Origin: Pseudomonas sp. BSw22131 | Lineage (GTDB): Bacteria; Pseudomonadota; Gammaproteobacteria; Pseudomonadales; Pseudomonadaceae | Length of the DNA stretch: 64,000 nucleotides | Assembly (NCBI RefSeq): GCF_026810445.1 | Contig: NZ_CP113949.1 | Span: forward strand, 1,054,001 to 1,118,000 | Direction: 5' to 3' | Shown: positions 44,791-53,335 of the stretch, piece by piece | Numbering within the stretch: the first letter of the stretch is position 1 | How the letters are laid out: every line of letters starts with the position of its first letter | Program-made: the position numbers and the translations under genes | The notes under the pieces: model-generated | What the model saw: the letters and a program-made list of their open reading frames with translations, nothing else | Database searches by the model: none | Told to the model about the DNA's origin: nothing

Positions 44791-45624
44791 ATGACCATTA
44801 TCGCCAGCTTGTTAAGAAGCTCTGAGCTACCGGACTCGCCGACGGCGCGTCTGGATGTCGAACTGCTGTTGGCTGCCGCGCTGGGCAAGCCGCGCAGTTT
44901 CCTGCACACCTGGCCTGAGCGCATTGTCAGCAGCGAGGCTGCGCACACGTTCGAAGGTTTCCTGAAGCGGCGTCGCACCGGTGAGCCCGTGGCCTACATC
45001 CTGGGGTTGCAAGGTTTCTGGAACATCGATCTCGAAGTCGCTACGCACACGCTGATCCCGCGGCCGGAAACCGAAATGCTGGTAGAGACAGCACTGGAAT
45101 TGCTTCCGGGTGCCATTCCTCATCGTTTGCTCGATCTGGGCACGGGCACCGGGGCAATTGCTTTGTCGCTGGCCAAGGACCGTCCGCAGTGGACCATTAC
45201 CGCCGTTGATCGCGTGGACGAGGCCGTTGAGCTTGCCGAGCGCAATCGCCAACGGCTCAACCTCGACAACGCTGCGGTCATGAAAAGTCATTGGTTCAGC
45301 TCGCTCACGCGTCAGCGCTTCGACCTCATCATCAGCAACCCGCCTTATATCGCTTCCGGTGATCCGCATTTGGCCGAAGGCGATGTGCGTTTTGAGCCAA
45401 GCAGTGCACTGGTCGCCGGTGTCGACGGCATGGACGACTTGCGGGTGATCGCGTCTGAGGCGCCTGCGCACCTGGAGCCGGGCGGCTGGTTATTGCTCGA
45501 ACACGGTTACGACCAGGGCGCCGCGGTGCGTGACCTGCTCAACGGCAACGGCTTTGAGCAGATACAGACCCGTCGTGATCTCGGCGATAACGAACGCATC
45601 ACCTTCGGGCGCGTGCCGTGCTGA
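44791..45624 (+). CDS. prmC: Release factor glutamine methyltransferase
   Basis: 277 residues. SAM motif LLDLGTGTGAIALSLAKD (about 111-128), catalytic NPPY in IISNPPYIASGD. Methylates PrfA/PrfB at the GGQ glutamine. ATG immediately follows prfA; overlaps moeB by seven bases. Confidence 0.95.
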   Translation: MTIIASLLRSSELPDSPTARLDVELLLAAALGKPRSFLHTWPERIVSSEAAHTFEGFLKRRRTGEPVAYILGLQGFWNIDLEVATHTLIPRPETEMLVETALELLPGAIPHRLLDLGTGTGAIALSLAKDRPQWTITAVDRVDEAVELAERNRQRLNLDNAAVMKSHWFSSLTRQRFDLIISNPPYIASGDPHLAEGDVRFEPSSALVAGVDGMDDLRVIASEAPAHLEPGGWLLLEHGYDQGAAVRDLLNGNGFEQIQTRRDLGDNERITFGRVPC

Positions 45625-46382
45625 CCGACCAGGAGCTGTTGCGCTATAGCCGACAGATCCTTCTGCAGCACGTGGACATCGAGGGTCAGTTGCGCCTCAA
45701 ACAAAGCCGCGCCCTGATCGTCGGCCTTGGCGGGCTGGGTTCGCCGGTCGCGCTATATCTTGGCGCAGCAGGCGTGGGTGAGTTGCACCTGGCGGATTTC
45801 GATACCGTGGATCTGACCAACCTGCAACGTCAGATCATCCATGACACCCCTGGCGTCGGGCAAAGCAAAGTCGATTCGGCTATCGAGCGCCTGACCGCGA
45901 TCAATCCTGATGTGAAACTGCTAGCTCACCGCACCGCGCTGGACGTCGATTCCCTTGCGGCTGCCGTCGAGGCAGTGGACGTGGTGCTGGATTGCTCCGA
46001 TAACTTCTCGACCCGTGAAGCGGTCAATGCCGCGTGTGTGGCTGCCGGTAAACCGCTGGTTAGCGGCGCAGCGATTCGTCTGGATGGTCAGTTGTCCGTG
46101 TTTGATCCGCGTCAGCCGCATAGCCCCTGTTATCACTGTCTGTACGGCCACGGCAGCGAGTCCGAACTCACCTGCAGCGAAGCTGGCGTGATTGGCCCGC
46201 TGGTGGGCGTGGTCGGCAGTTTGCAAGCGCTCGAAGCACTGAAATTGCTGGCGGGTTTCGGCGAGCCGCTGGTAGGGCGCTTGCTGTTGATCGATGCCCT
46301 GACAACGCGCTTTCGTGAACTCAGGGTCAAGCGTGATCCGGCGTGCAGCGTTTGCAGCGCCCTGCATGCTCAGCGCGGCTAA
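45618..46382 (+). CDS. moeB: Molybdopterin-synthase adenylyltransferase-like protein (MoeB/HesA)
   Basis: 254 residues. E1-like adenylation fold: [20 protein letters not shown] (about 35-54), a catalytic-region [12 protein letters not shown] segment and Zn-binding CYHC...CSVC cysteines. Adenylates the C-terminus of MoaD-type sulfur carriers. No catalytic rhodanese tail. GTG start overlapping prmC is required by the conserved [13 protein letters not shown] opening. Order matches PA4663. Confidence 0.9.
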   Translation: MLTDQELLRYSRQILLQHVDIEGQLRLKQSRALIVGLGGLGSPVALYLGAAGVGELHLADFDTVDLTNLQRQIIHDTPGVGQSKVDSAIERLTAINPDVKLLAHRTALDVDSLAAAVEAVDVVLDCSDNFSTREAVNAACVAAGKPLVSGAAIRLDGQLSVFDPRQPHSPCYHCLYGHGSESELTCSEAGVIGPLVGVVGSLQALEALKLLAGFGEPLVGRLLLIDALTTRFRELRVKRDPACSVCSALHAQRG

Positions 46383-46384
46383 CC

Positions 46385-47185
46385 GTGTCCAGGGACAACG
46401 ATGCGCCAGTGGGGGTGTTTGATTCCGGTGTCGGCGGCTTGTCGGTATTGGGTGAGATTCGCAGCCTGTTGCCCAGCGAATCGCTCTTGTACGTCGCCGA
46501 TTGCGGGCACATTCCCTATGGTGAGAAAACCCCTGAATTCATCCGTCAGCGTTGCGTGATCATCGCTGAGTTTTTTCGAACCCGAGGTGCGAAGGCGCTG
46601 GTGCTGGCCTGCAACACCGCCACCGTTGCAGGGGTGGCAGACCTGCGTGAGCGTTACCCCGAGTGGCCCATCGTCGGCATGGAGCCTGCGGTCAAACCCG
46701 CTGCTGCCGCGACGCGCACTGGTGTAGTCGGCGTGCTGGCAACCACCGGCACCCTGCAAAGCGCAAAATTTGCAGCCCTGCTGGATCGTTTTGCCACTGA
46801 TATCCAGGTGGTAACTCAACCCTGCCCGGGGCTGGTGGAGCTGATCGAAACCGGCGACCTGACCAGCCCTCTGATCCGTCAGCTGTTGCACAGCTACGTC
46901 GAGCCACTGCTGGAGGCCGGTTGCGACACGATCATCCTGGGCTGCACGCATTACCCTTTTCTCAAACCGCTTCTGCGCGAGATGATTCCCGCTTCTATCA
47001 CCTTGATCGATACCGGTGGCGCCGTTGCGCGCCAACTTCAGCGGCTGCTCGGTCAGCGTGACATGCTCGCAAGCGGTCCCCCGCAGCCAACCCAGTTTTG
47101 GACGAGTGGCGACCCAGATAACTTCAGAAACATCCTACCGGTACTATTAGAAGCGTCTGACAGTGTGCGAAGCTTCGCCTCGTGA
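46385..47185 (+). CDS. murI: Glutamate racemase
   Basis: 266 residues. Two catalytic cysteines are present in [14 protein letters not shown] (proton donor for one side) and [14 protein letters not shown]. The N-terminal [16 protein letters not shown] is the substrate loop. Makes D-glutamate for peptidoglycan. The GTG at 46385 begins two bases after the moeB stop and gives the conserved opening; an upstream frame from 46343 overlaps moeB. Confidence 0.94.
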   Translation: MSRDNDAPVGVFDSGVGGLSVLGEIRSLLPSESLLYVADCGHIPYGEKTPEFIRQRCVIIAEFFRTRGAKALVLACNTATVAGVADLRERYPEWPIVGMEPAVKPAAAATRTGVVGVLATTGTLQSAKFAALLDRFATDIQVVTQPCPGLVELIETGDLTSPLIRQLLHSYVEPLLEAGCDTIILGCTHYPFLKPLLREMIPASITLIDTGGAVARQLQRLLGQRDMLASGPPQPTQFWTSGDPDNFRNILPVLLEASDSVRSFAS

Positions 47186-47302
47186 AAAAAACGTGAAACG
47201 CGCTGTTTTCAGGCTGAACTAAATGTAAGCCGCAGACTTCTATAGCGGGTCTGTCTAGATAAAAAATTTTCTACCACTGCATTCGAAAATGGGATGTTTC
47301 AG

Positions 47303-47821
47303 ATGAAGCGACTGTTTTGTTTGGCTGCGATTGCGGCCGCGTTACTGGGGCAGAGTGCGATTGCGCAAGCTGATGGGGTTGAGTTCTCGGTTGGGGAAAC
47401 CGGGGAATCGACGATGACTTATCGTTTGGGCGCGCAGTTTGATTGGGACAAAAGCTGGTGGCAAACCGGTGTTGGCCGTCTGACCGGCTACTGGAGCGGG
47501 GCGTACACCTACTGGGAAGGCGACAAGAATTCCAGCAACAACAGCCTGTCGTTCTCCCCTGTGTTCGTTTACGAATTCTCGGGTGAAAACATTAAGCCGT
47601 ATATCGAAGCGGGTATTGGCGCTGCGGTGTTTCAGCGTACAGAAGTCGAAGGCAACAAATTGGGCAGCGCGTTCCAGTTTGAAGACCGCATCGGTTTCGG
47701 TTTGCGCTTTGCCGGTGGACATGAAGTGGGCATCCGCGCCACTCACTACTCCAACGGCGGCATGACCACCAATAACGATGGTATCGAAAGCTACGCGATT
47801 CACTACACGATGCCGTTCTAA
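47303..47821 (+). CDS. pagL: Lipid A 3-O-deacylase PagL
   Basis: 172 residues. Cleavable signal (MKRLFCLAAIAAALLGQSAIAQA), then beta-barrel strands and the acyloxyacyl-hydrolase motif HYSNGG with catalytic His and Ser, and a downstream Glu in NDGIESY. An outer-membrane esterase that removes the 3-position acyl chain of lipid A. ATG 47303 is chosen because GGGA lies at a better distance than for the ATG three codons upstream at 47294; the choice does not affect the mature protein. Confidence 0.88.
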   Translation: MKRLFCLAAIAAALLGQSAIAQADGVEFSVGETGESTMTYRLGAQFDWDKSWWQTGVGRLTGYWSGAYTYWEGDKNSSNNSLSFSPVFVYEFSGENIKPYIEAGIGAAVFQRTEVEGNKLGSAFQFEDRIGFGLRFAGGHEVGIRATHYSNGGMTTNNDGIESYAIHYTMPF

Positions 47822-47826
47822 GATCT

Positions 47827-47938
47827 AGCATCTGAATCTGTAAGAGCACGCTTATCCGCGGATAAACACGTCAGTCGCTGAATCGGCGGCTGGCAGGCCA
47901 CTTTCGGTGCCCGCGCGCTTTTACAGAAACCAGATGCT
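47827..47938. repeat. Degenerate REP doublet
   Basis: An inverted pair: AGCATCTG...TCTGTAAGAGCACGC on one side and its near-complement GCGCGCTTTTACAGA...CAGATGCT on the other. The unit CTGTAAGAGCACGCTTATCC is close to the Pseudomonas REP core, and the inner TTATCCGCGGATAA (47852-47865) is a perfect 14-base palindrome. Lies between convergent pagL and the YkgJ-like gene. Confidence 0.6.
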
Positions 47939-47945
47939 GACTGCT

Positions 47946-48254
47946 TCACACATAGGCCGTCGCAATCCCTTCGCGCTCGATCAGGCATTCTGGCGCACCC
48001 ATCTCGAACTCCCTGCAAATCAACGGTCGTCTGTCGTAGATCGTGCACATCATCGTGTCGCGATCCAGCGCCGCACACCAGCCGTCGTCCAGACGCAGCA
48101 TCACCTCTCCACCCCAATCGTCAGTATCGATAAAGCGTTCGGGCACGCCTGTGTCAGTGATCAGCATGACTTCCAGCTGGCAGCAGCACGCCGCGCAGGT
48201 TGAGCAGGTGACGACAGGTTCGGCAGGGATTTGAGTGACAGGTATCGAGTTCAT
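47946..48254 (-). CDS. YkgJ-family cysteine cluster protein
   Basis: 102 residues with several cysteines arranged CSTCAACCCQ, CAALD...MCTIYDRRPLICREFEMG, CLIE, the zinc/iron-cluster-like pattern of the YkgJ (CxxCxxCC...C...RPxxC) family. Biochemical role unknown. The gene is convergent with pagL and about 80 bases from the upstream DUF2878 gene. Confidence 0.8.
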   Translation of the reverse strand: MNSIPVTQIPAEPVVTCSTCAACCCQLEVMLITDTGVPERFIDTDDWGGEVMLRLDDGWCAALDRDTMMCTIYDRRPLICREFEMGAPECLIEREGIATAYV

Positions 48255-48335
48255 GGCGGCAGTGTAAAGCAGCGCATTGCCGACCGGTGGGTTGCCTGAC
48301 AGATGAACGCCAAACTACAGCCATCAAAAGCCGTG

Positions 48336-48854
48336 TCAGGCCGTTGTACGGGCGGTTCTGAAATAGGCGGCCAGCCAGTGCAGTAACGGAAAAACCACAG
48401 CCCAGACAGCGGCGAGTATCAGCATGCTCGGCCAGAAACCAAGTGGCAGATAGACCGCAGCCATTTTGGAGCCCGCATAATAAGAAGCTGGCCCGCCGAC
48501 CGCGCCCAGCAGGCTGGCGAGCCACATCGGTTTCGCAGACCACGCCAGGCAATGCCCCATCGTGGTTGCCAGCAAGGGCCAGAGCAGTGCCAGCCACAGC
48601 GGGATCAACACGCTGGAATCACCGAAATCAAACACCCCAAGTTTGAGCAGAGCGCTGTCCAGTGCCGAGCCCAGCGCGAACACCACGATGACCAGCTTCG
48701 CCTCGGTGCGCCACGATCCTATCAGTGACAAGTGCACAGCAACGATTACCAGCACCGCCATTAGCCCGAAAACATTGCCGCCCAGTACGCAGACAAACCA
48801 GCCGAGTTGAAACAACACGGCGTTCGCAATGTTTTTGACGTTGGCGCTAAGCAT
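48336..48854 (-). CDS. DUF2878 family membrane protein
   Basis: 172 residues, five to six hydrophobic helices (ANAVLFQLGWFVCVLGG, AVLVIVAVHLSLIG, LVIVVFALGSALDSALLKLG and others). Its ATG overlaps the stop of the cyclopropane-fatty-acid-synthase-like gene by eight bases, so it is the last cistron of the light/fatty-acid cluster. Recurs in this operon in Pseudomonas; activity unknown. I do not see catalytic motifs. Confidence 0.75.
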   Translation of the reverse strand: MLSANVKNIANAVLFQLGWFVCVLGGNVFGLMAVLVIVAVHLSLIGSWRTEAKLVIVVFALGSALDSALLKLGVFDFGDSSVLIPLWLALLWPLLATTMGHCLAWSAKPMWLASLLGAVGGPASYYAGSKMAAVYLPLGFWPSMLILAAVWAVVFPLLHWLAAYFRTARTTA

Positions 48855-50109
48855 CGAAACGACCCAGCAACGGCTGCGGCATTGCCTGGGGTTTTGCCAG
48901 CAGCAACTGCGCCGTGCCGATGGTGCGTTCCAGAAAACCGCCTTCGCAGTAGCACAAGTAGAACTCCCACAGCCGCAGGAAGTAATCGTCGTAGCCAAGT
49001 TCGGCCAGATAGCCGTGGGCATGACGGAAGTTGTCGTGCCACAGGCGCAACGTGCGTGCGTAGTGCAGGCCGAAATCTTCCATGTGCAGCAGGTTCATGT
49101 CGGTATCGCGACCGACGATCTCCAGCATGCCGGCAACCGAAGGCAGTGCGCCGCCTGGAAAGATATAGCGCTGGATGAAATCCACGCTGCGTTTTGCCTG
49201 CTCATGGCGCTGCTCCCGAATGGTGATCGCCTGAATCAGCATCAGGCCGTCACTTTTGAGCAGGTTCGTGCACTGCTTGAAGTACGTCGGCAGAAAGCGA
49301 TGGCCGACCGCTTCGATCATCTCGATGGACACCAGCTTGTCGTATTCGCCGGTGAGGTCGCGATAATCTTCAAGCTTCAAGGTGATCTGGTCCTGAAGTC
49401 CCAGCTCGGCTACTCGTTTTTCGGTGTACGCGAACTGTTCTTTGGACAGCGTAGTGGTGGTGACTTTGCAGCCGTAATGCTGCGCCGCGTAGATCGCCAT
49501 GCTGCCCCAGCCTGTGCCGATCTCCAGCAAATGATCGGTGGGTTTGAGCGCAAGCTTCTGACAGATGCGCTCAAGCTTGTTCAACTGCGCCTGCTCCAGT
49601 GTGTCGTCCGGGCTCAGGAACTGCGCAGCGGAATACATCATGGTCGGGTCGAGAAACTGCTCGAACAGGTCATTGCCCAAGTCATAGTGCGCGGCGATGT
49701 TTTTTTGCGAGCCTTGGCGCGTGTTGCGGTTGAGCCAGTGCAGCCCCTGAACGAAAGGCCGACTGACCCGTGCCAGTCCGCCTTCCAGCGCATCGAGCAC
49801 TTCAAGGTTACTGACGAATACGCGAATCACGGCCGTCAGATCCGGGCTTGTCCAGTACCCGTGAATAAAGGCTTCACCGGCGCCAATGGATCCGTTGCTG
49901 GCGACCAGCCCCCAGATGGCGGAATCCTGAATATGTATCTCGCCCTGGATTTTTGCGCCAGCTGCACCGAACACACGACGTTCGTCGCCTTCGATCACAA
50001 CCAGTTGACCGTGACGCAGGTGTGACAGCTGCCGTAAAACGGCGCGTCGCAAAATGCCTGCGGTGAAGCTATTGGTGCCGAGACCGGCGATAACGCTACT
50101 GCTTTTCAT
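48847..50109 (-). CDS. Cyclopropane-fatty-acyl-phospholipid synthase family protein
   Basis: 420 residues. SAM-binding LEIGTGWGSMAIYAAQHYGC (about 196-215), a bicarbonate/active-site region EAVGHRF and IQRYIFPGG, and the N-terminal helical phospholipid-binding half. Transfers a methyl or methylene group to unsaturated acyl chains of membrane lipids. Its position after a DUF1365 protein, an FAD amine-oxidase-like protein and an SDR is the usual cluster for modified (cyclopropane or furan-type) fatty acids and for light-response operons. Confidence 0.88.
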   Translation of the reverse strand: MKSSSVIAGLGTNSFTAGILRRAVLRQLSHLRHGQLVVIEGDERRVFGAAGAKIQGEIHIQDSAIWGLVASNGSIGAGEAFIHGYWTSPDLTAVIRVFVSNLEVLDALEGGLARVSRPFVQGLHWLNRNTRQGSQKNIAAHYDLGNDLFEQFLDPTMMYSAAQFLSPDDTLEQAQLNKLERICQKLALKPTDHLLEIGTGWGSMAIYAAQHYGCKVTTTTLSKEQFAYTEKRVAELGLQDQITLKLEDYRDLTGEYDKLVSIEMIEAVGHRFLPTYFKQCTNLLKSDGLMLIQAITIREQRHEQAKRSVDFIQRYIFPGGALPSVAGMLEIVGRDTDMNLLHMEDFGLHYARTLRLWHDNFRHAHGYLAELGYDDYFLRLWEFYLCYCEGGFLERTIGTAQLLLAKPQAMPQPLLGRFDA

Positions 50110-50896
50110 GGCGTCGATCCTTTTGTTGCGCGGCTGCAGTGCGAAAGGCGCCTTCGGCGGCCTGATGGGAAAAAATCGGCATGCGCTTTATGAACAGGCG
50201 CACGGCTTGCCAATAGATCGCGGCGCACGTCTTGGCCGTCATCCATGGGAAGTTCAGCAAGTGGCGATGCAGCGCCGGTCGGGTCAGCGGTTGGCGTTGC
50301 AGATTGAGCGTGGCGTCGAACACTTTCAGATCGCCCTGCCAGTCAGCCATGTGCACGCCCAGCCGCTCGCCGGGTGGGCTGAAGCTCATGCGGTACTCGA
50401 GGTCGCGCGGTAGAAACGGCGACACATGAAACGCCTTTGCTACAGCGAAATGTTGATGACCGGTGTCCGACGCGGGCAGCACGTAGTGATAGTGCTCACC
50501 CCATGGCGTGTTCGTTACCTCACAGACGATCGCTGCGAGCGAGCCGTCGCGCTCAAAACAGTAGAAAAAACTCACCGGATTGAATGACAAGCCCCAACTG
50601 CGCGCTTGTGTCAGCAGGCAAACGCGCCCCAGTGGAGATTGCCCCAGCGCGTTATTGACGATGCTGCGCACAGCGGCAGTCAAGGAGATACCGCGCCCGG
50701 TGTATTCGCGCAGGTAGTCGCCGGGTCTGAACGAAAACGGCGCAAAACGACTGGTGCCCGCCAATGGCGACAGGCCGAAGACGGCGTCCTGCTCATCCAG
50801 ATCCAGGTACAGCATGCCGATGCGATAGCTGAACGCATGGGACTTGGGCGAGAACCGACGATGGCTGATCACCCCGCTGTAAAGGGCACTGTTCAC
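50096..50896 (-). CDS. DUF1365 family protein
   Basis: 266 residues. N-terminal SALYSGVISHRRFSPKSHAFSYRIGMLYLDLDE and NPVSFFYCF are the DUF1365 landmarks. The family occurs beside cyclopropane-fatty-acid-synthase-like genes and is thought to act in fatty-acid modification; the reaction is unknown. It overlaps both neighbours by 4-14 bases, so it is in the operon. Confidence 0.82.
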   Translation of the reverse strand: MNSALYSGVISHRRFSPKSHAFSYRIGMLYLDLDEQDAVFGLSPLAGTSRFAPFSFRPGDYLREYTGRGISLTAAVRSIVNNALGQSPLGRVCLLTQARSWGLSFNPVSFFYCFERDGSLAAIVCEVTNTPWGEHYHYVLPASDTGHQHFAVAKAFHVSPFLPRDLEYRMSFSPPGERLGVHMADWQGDLKVFDATLNLQRQPLTRPALHRHLLNFPWMTAKTCAAIYWQAVRLFIKRMPIFSHQAAEGAFRTAAAQQKDRRHEKQ

Positions 50897-52140
50897 AGGG
50901 ACTCCCCGAACGCGGATGCCACGCGCAACGCGCTGACCACGCCGTCTTCGTGGAATCCGCTGGCCCAGTAGGCCCCGCAGTAATACGTGTGTTGCGCGCC
51001 CGATAACTCTTGCCAGCGCGCTTGGGCAGCAACGCCTTCGAGGCTGTATTGCGGGTGTGCGTAACGATACCGCGCCAGAATTTTTGCAGGATCGATGGAC
51101 GGCGTCTGGTTAAGGCTGACGCAGAACGTGGTGTCGCTCGTGATGCCTTGCAGGATGTTCATGTCGTAGGTCACGGCCGCCGGTTGATCGCCCGCGCCGC
51201 CCAAACGGTAATTCCAGCTGGCCCATGCGAGCTCGCGCTGTGGCAACAAACGCGTATCGGTGTGCAGCACCACGTCATTGTCGGCGTAGGGCAGGGCGCC
51301 AAGAATATCCTGCTCGGCGGCACTGGGCGCGGCGAGCATCGACAGCGCCTGATCGCTATGACAGGCAAAGACCACTTTATCGAACCGCTCACTACCGGCA
51401 GCGCTGTGTACTGTCACGCCATCGCTGTCTCGCTCGACACGGTGAACCGGACAATCCACGCGAATTTTCTGCTTGAACGAGGCCGTGAGCGGCGCGATGT
51501 AGGCGCTTGAACCGCCTTCGATGACGCACCACTGCGGTCGATCACTCACTGACAGCAAACCGTGGTTTTTGAAAAACCGTACAAAGAACTGCAACGGAAA
51601 GCTCAGCATGTCCGCCAGGGACATCGACCATATGGCAGCCCCCATCGGCACGATGTAATGGTCAGTGAAACGCTGGCCGTAGCCCCCGGCCTTCAGGTAC
51701 GCGCCGAGTGTCGTATCGGCAGCGATGCGCTGGTTTTGCAGGTCGCTCAAGGCTTCTTTGTTGAAGCGCAGGATGTCGCGCAGCATCCCCCAGAAACTCG
51801 GCGATAGCAGGTTGCTGCGTTGCGCAAACAGGCTGTTGAGGTTGTTGCCGTTGTATTCGGTACGGGTTTTTGGATCGTTGACCGAAAAACTCATTTCGGT
51901 GGGCTTGAACGCCACCCCCAACTGCTCCAGCAAGCGAATGAAGTTCGGATACGTCCAGTCGTTGAACACGATAAAGCCGGTGTCGATGGAATGGCTTTCG
52001 CCGTTCACCGACACATCGACCGTGTGGGTATGGCCGCCGACCCAGCTTTCGGATTCAAACACGGTGATGTCGTGGTTACGGTTAAGCAGCCAGGCGCTGG
52101 TCAGGCCTGAAATCCCGCTGCCAATGATGGCGATCCTCAT
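50893..52140 (-). CDS. FAD-dependent amine oxidase/desaturase-like protein
   Basis: 415 residues. FAD-binding GSGISGLTSAWLLNRNHDITVFESESWVGGH (about 7-37), a conserved SIDTGFIVFNDWTYPNFIRLL segment and a C-terminal FAD closing motif YYCGAYWASGFHEDGVVSAL. Family includes 11Me-fatty-acid and cyclopropane-fatty-acid related oxidoreductases encoded with CFA-synthase homologues. Overlaps neighbours by 4 bases. Confidence 0.84.
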   Translation of the reverse strand: MRIAIIGSGISGLTSAWLLNRNHDITVFESESWVGGHTHTVDVSVNGESHSIDTGFIVFNDWTYPNFIRLLEQLGVAFKPTEMSFSVNDPKTRTEYNGNNLNSLFAQRSNLLSPSFWGMLRDILRFNKEALSDLQNQRIAADTTLGAYLKAGGYGQRFTDHYIVPMGAAIWSMSLADMLSFPLQFFVRFFKNHGLLSVSDRPQWCVIEGGSSAYIAPLTASFKQKIRVDCPVHRVERDSDGVTVHSAAGSERFDKVVFACHSDQALSMLAAPSAAEQDILGALPYADNDVVLHTDTRLLPQRELAWASWNYRLGGAGDQPAAVTYDMNILQGITSDTTFCVSLNQTPSIDPAKILARYRYAHPQYSLEGVAAQARWQELSGAQHTYYCGAYWASGFHEDGVVSALRVASAFGESL

Positions 52141-52913
52141 GATGCATTCCCGCCTTCTTTGGACGAGCGCGCCATGCGTTTGCCCAACGCCAGTTGCGCC
52201 CGGTCAGGCAGCAGCGATATCAGCTTGAGGGCCGCAATGAAAACCTTCGGGAACGCAATTTCCAGCGGGCGCCGCGACTTTTCCAGACGCTCGAAGATGT
52301 AGCGTGCGGCCTTATCCACAGGCCAGCGCATGGGCATCGGAAAGTCGTTTTTCGCCGTCAACGGCGTGTCGACGAAACCCGGGCTGACGATGGTCACGTC
52401 AATACCCTCATCCGCCAGGTCGATGCGCAGCGACTGAAGCAGGTAACGCAAGCCGGCTTTCGAAGCACCGTAGGCCTCGGAGCGAGTCAACGGCAGAAAC
52501 GCGACCGAACTCGCCACGCCAACCAGATGCGGAGCATCCCCCAGGCGCAGCAGAGTCAAGGCTTCCTGAATGCAGTACGACGTGGCGATGAGGTTGGTGT
52601 GAATCACACGCTCCATCATCTGTGCGTCGAAATGTTTGGCGTCGATGTACTCACACGTTCCGGCGTTGAGAATGGCTGTGTCCAGCGCGCCCCAGCTTTT
52701 CGCGATGCTTTCGCCCATGGCGATCACTTGCGAGCTGTCCGAGACATCGCCGGGCACCACCAGCACTTGCAGCGGGAAACGCCGCTCCAGCGTTTCGAGG
52801 GGCTCCAGTGTTCTAGCGGTCAGCGCCAGGCGATGCCCCGCTTTGAGCAGTTCCTCTGCCAGTGCCAGACCAATTCCACTGCTGGCGCCGGTGAGCCAGA
52901 TACGTCGCGTCAT
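52137..52913 (-). CDS. SDR family oxidoreductase
   Basis: 258 residues. TGASSGIGLALAEELLKAG (about 8-26), NAGTCEY, catalytic Ser/Tyr-x-x-x-Lys as AYGASKAGL (about 150-158). NAD(P)-dependent dehydrogenase of unknown substrate within the light-response cluster. Stop overlaps the FAD gene start; start overlaps NTF2 stop. Confidence 0.85.
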   Translation of the reverse strand: MTRRIWLTGASSGIGLALAEELLKAGHRLALTARTLEPLETLERRFPLQVLVVPGDVSDSSQVIAMGESIAKSWGALDTAILNAGTCEYIDAKHFDAQMMERVIHTNLIATSYCIQEALTLLRLGDAPHLVGVASSVAFLPLTRSEAYGASKAGLRYLLQSLRIDLADEGIDVTIVSPGFVDTPLTAKNDFPMPMRWPVDKAARYIFERLEKSRRPLEIAFPKVFIAALKLISLLPDRAQLALGKRMARSSKEGGNAS

Positions 52914-53335
52914 GCCAATCTCCCTTTGAGCCAGCGAATCGCCCTGCCAATTATTGGCAAGTGCTCGTAAAGCATTGCGCCAGCGTCGAAGAAATCCCGG
53001 TGCTGGAACACCTTGTTATCGCTCCACAACAGGTGCGAACAGCCTTGCACCTGAATGACCTTGCCGCTGTTGAGACGCGGATGCGAGTAGCTCATCGTCC
53101 AGCGCAGGTAGCCCTTGCCCTCGCGCACTTGATCGAATGCATGAAAGTCGAATTTCAGGTTTTGTACATTGGCGTACAGCTCGGCGAAATAGACGTGCAG
53201 ATCGCTCAGGCCATTGACCTGATGAATAGGGTCTGCAAAAGCCACGTCGTAGCTGTACAGCTCGGGAAGCCGATTCAGGTTGTTCTTGTCCAGGGCCGCG
53301 AAGCGCTTGGCGAAGTCGCGCAGGAACTCACTCAT
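52910..53335 (-). CDS. SnoaL/NTF2-like protein
   Basis: 141 residues. FAKRFAALDKNNLNRLPELYSYDVAFADPIHQVNGLSDLHVYF is the N-terminal helix and first strand of the NTF2-like fold, with a beta-rich C-terminal half. Such proteins bind a small hydrophobic ligand or act as isomerase-like enzymes; no catalytic pair is obvious. ATG 53335 overlaps the photolyase stop by eight bases. Confidence 0.8.
   Translation of the reverse strand: MSEFLRDFAKRFAALDKNNLNRLPELYSYDVAFADPIHQVNGLSDLHVYFAELYANVQNLKFDFHAFDQVREGKGYLRWTMSYSHPRLNSGKVIQVQGCSHLLWSDNKVFQHRDFFDAGAMLYEHLPIIGRAIRWLKGRLA

Noticed and set aside
48829..50025. A 398-codon plus-strand frame opposite the CFA-synthase-like gene.
   Set aside because: Antisense to a gene with clear SAM motifs and operon overlaps; no independent coding evidence.
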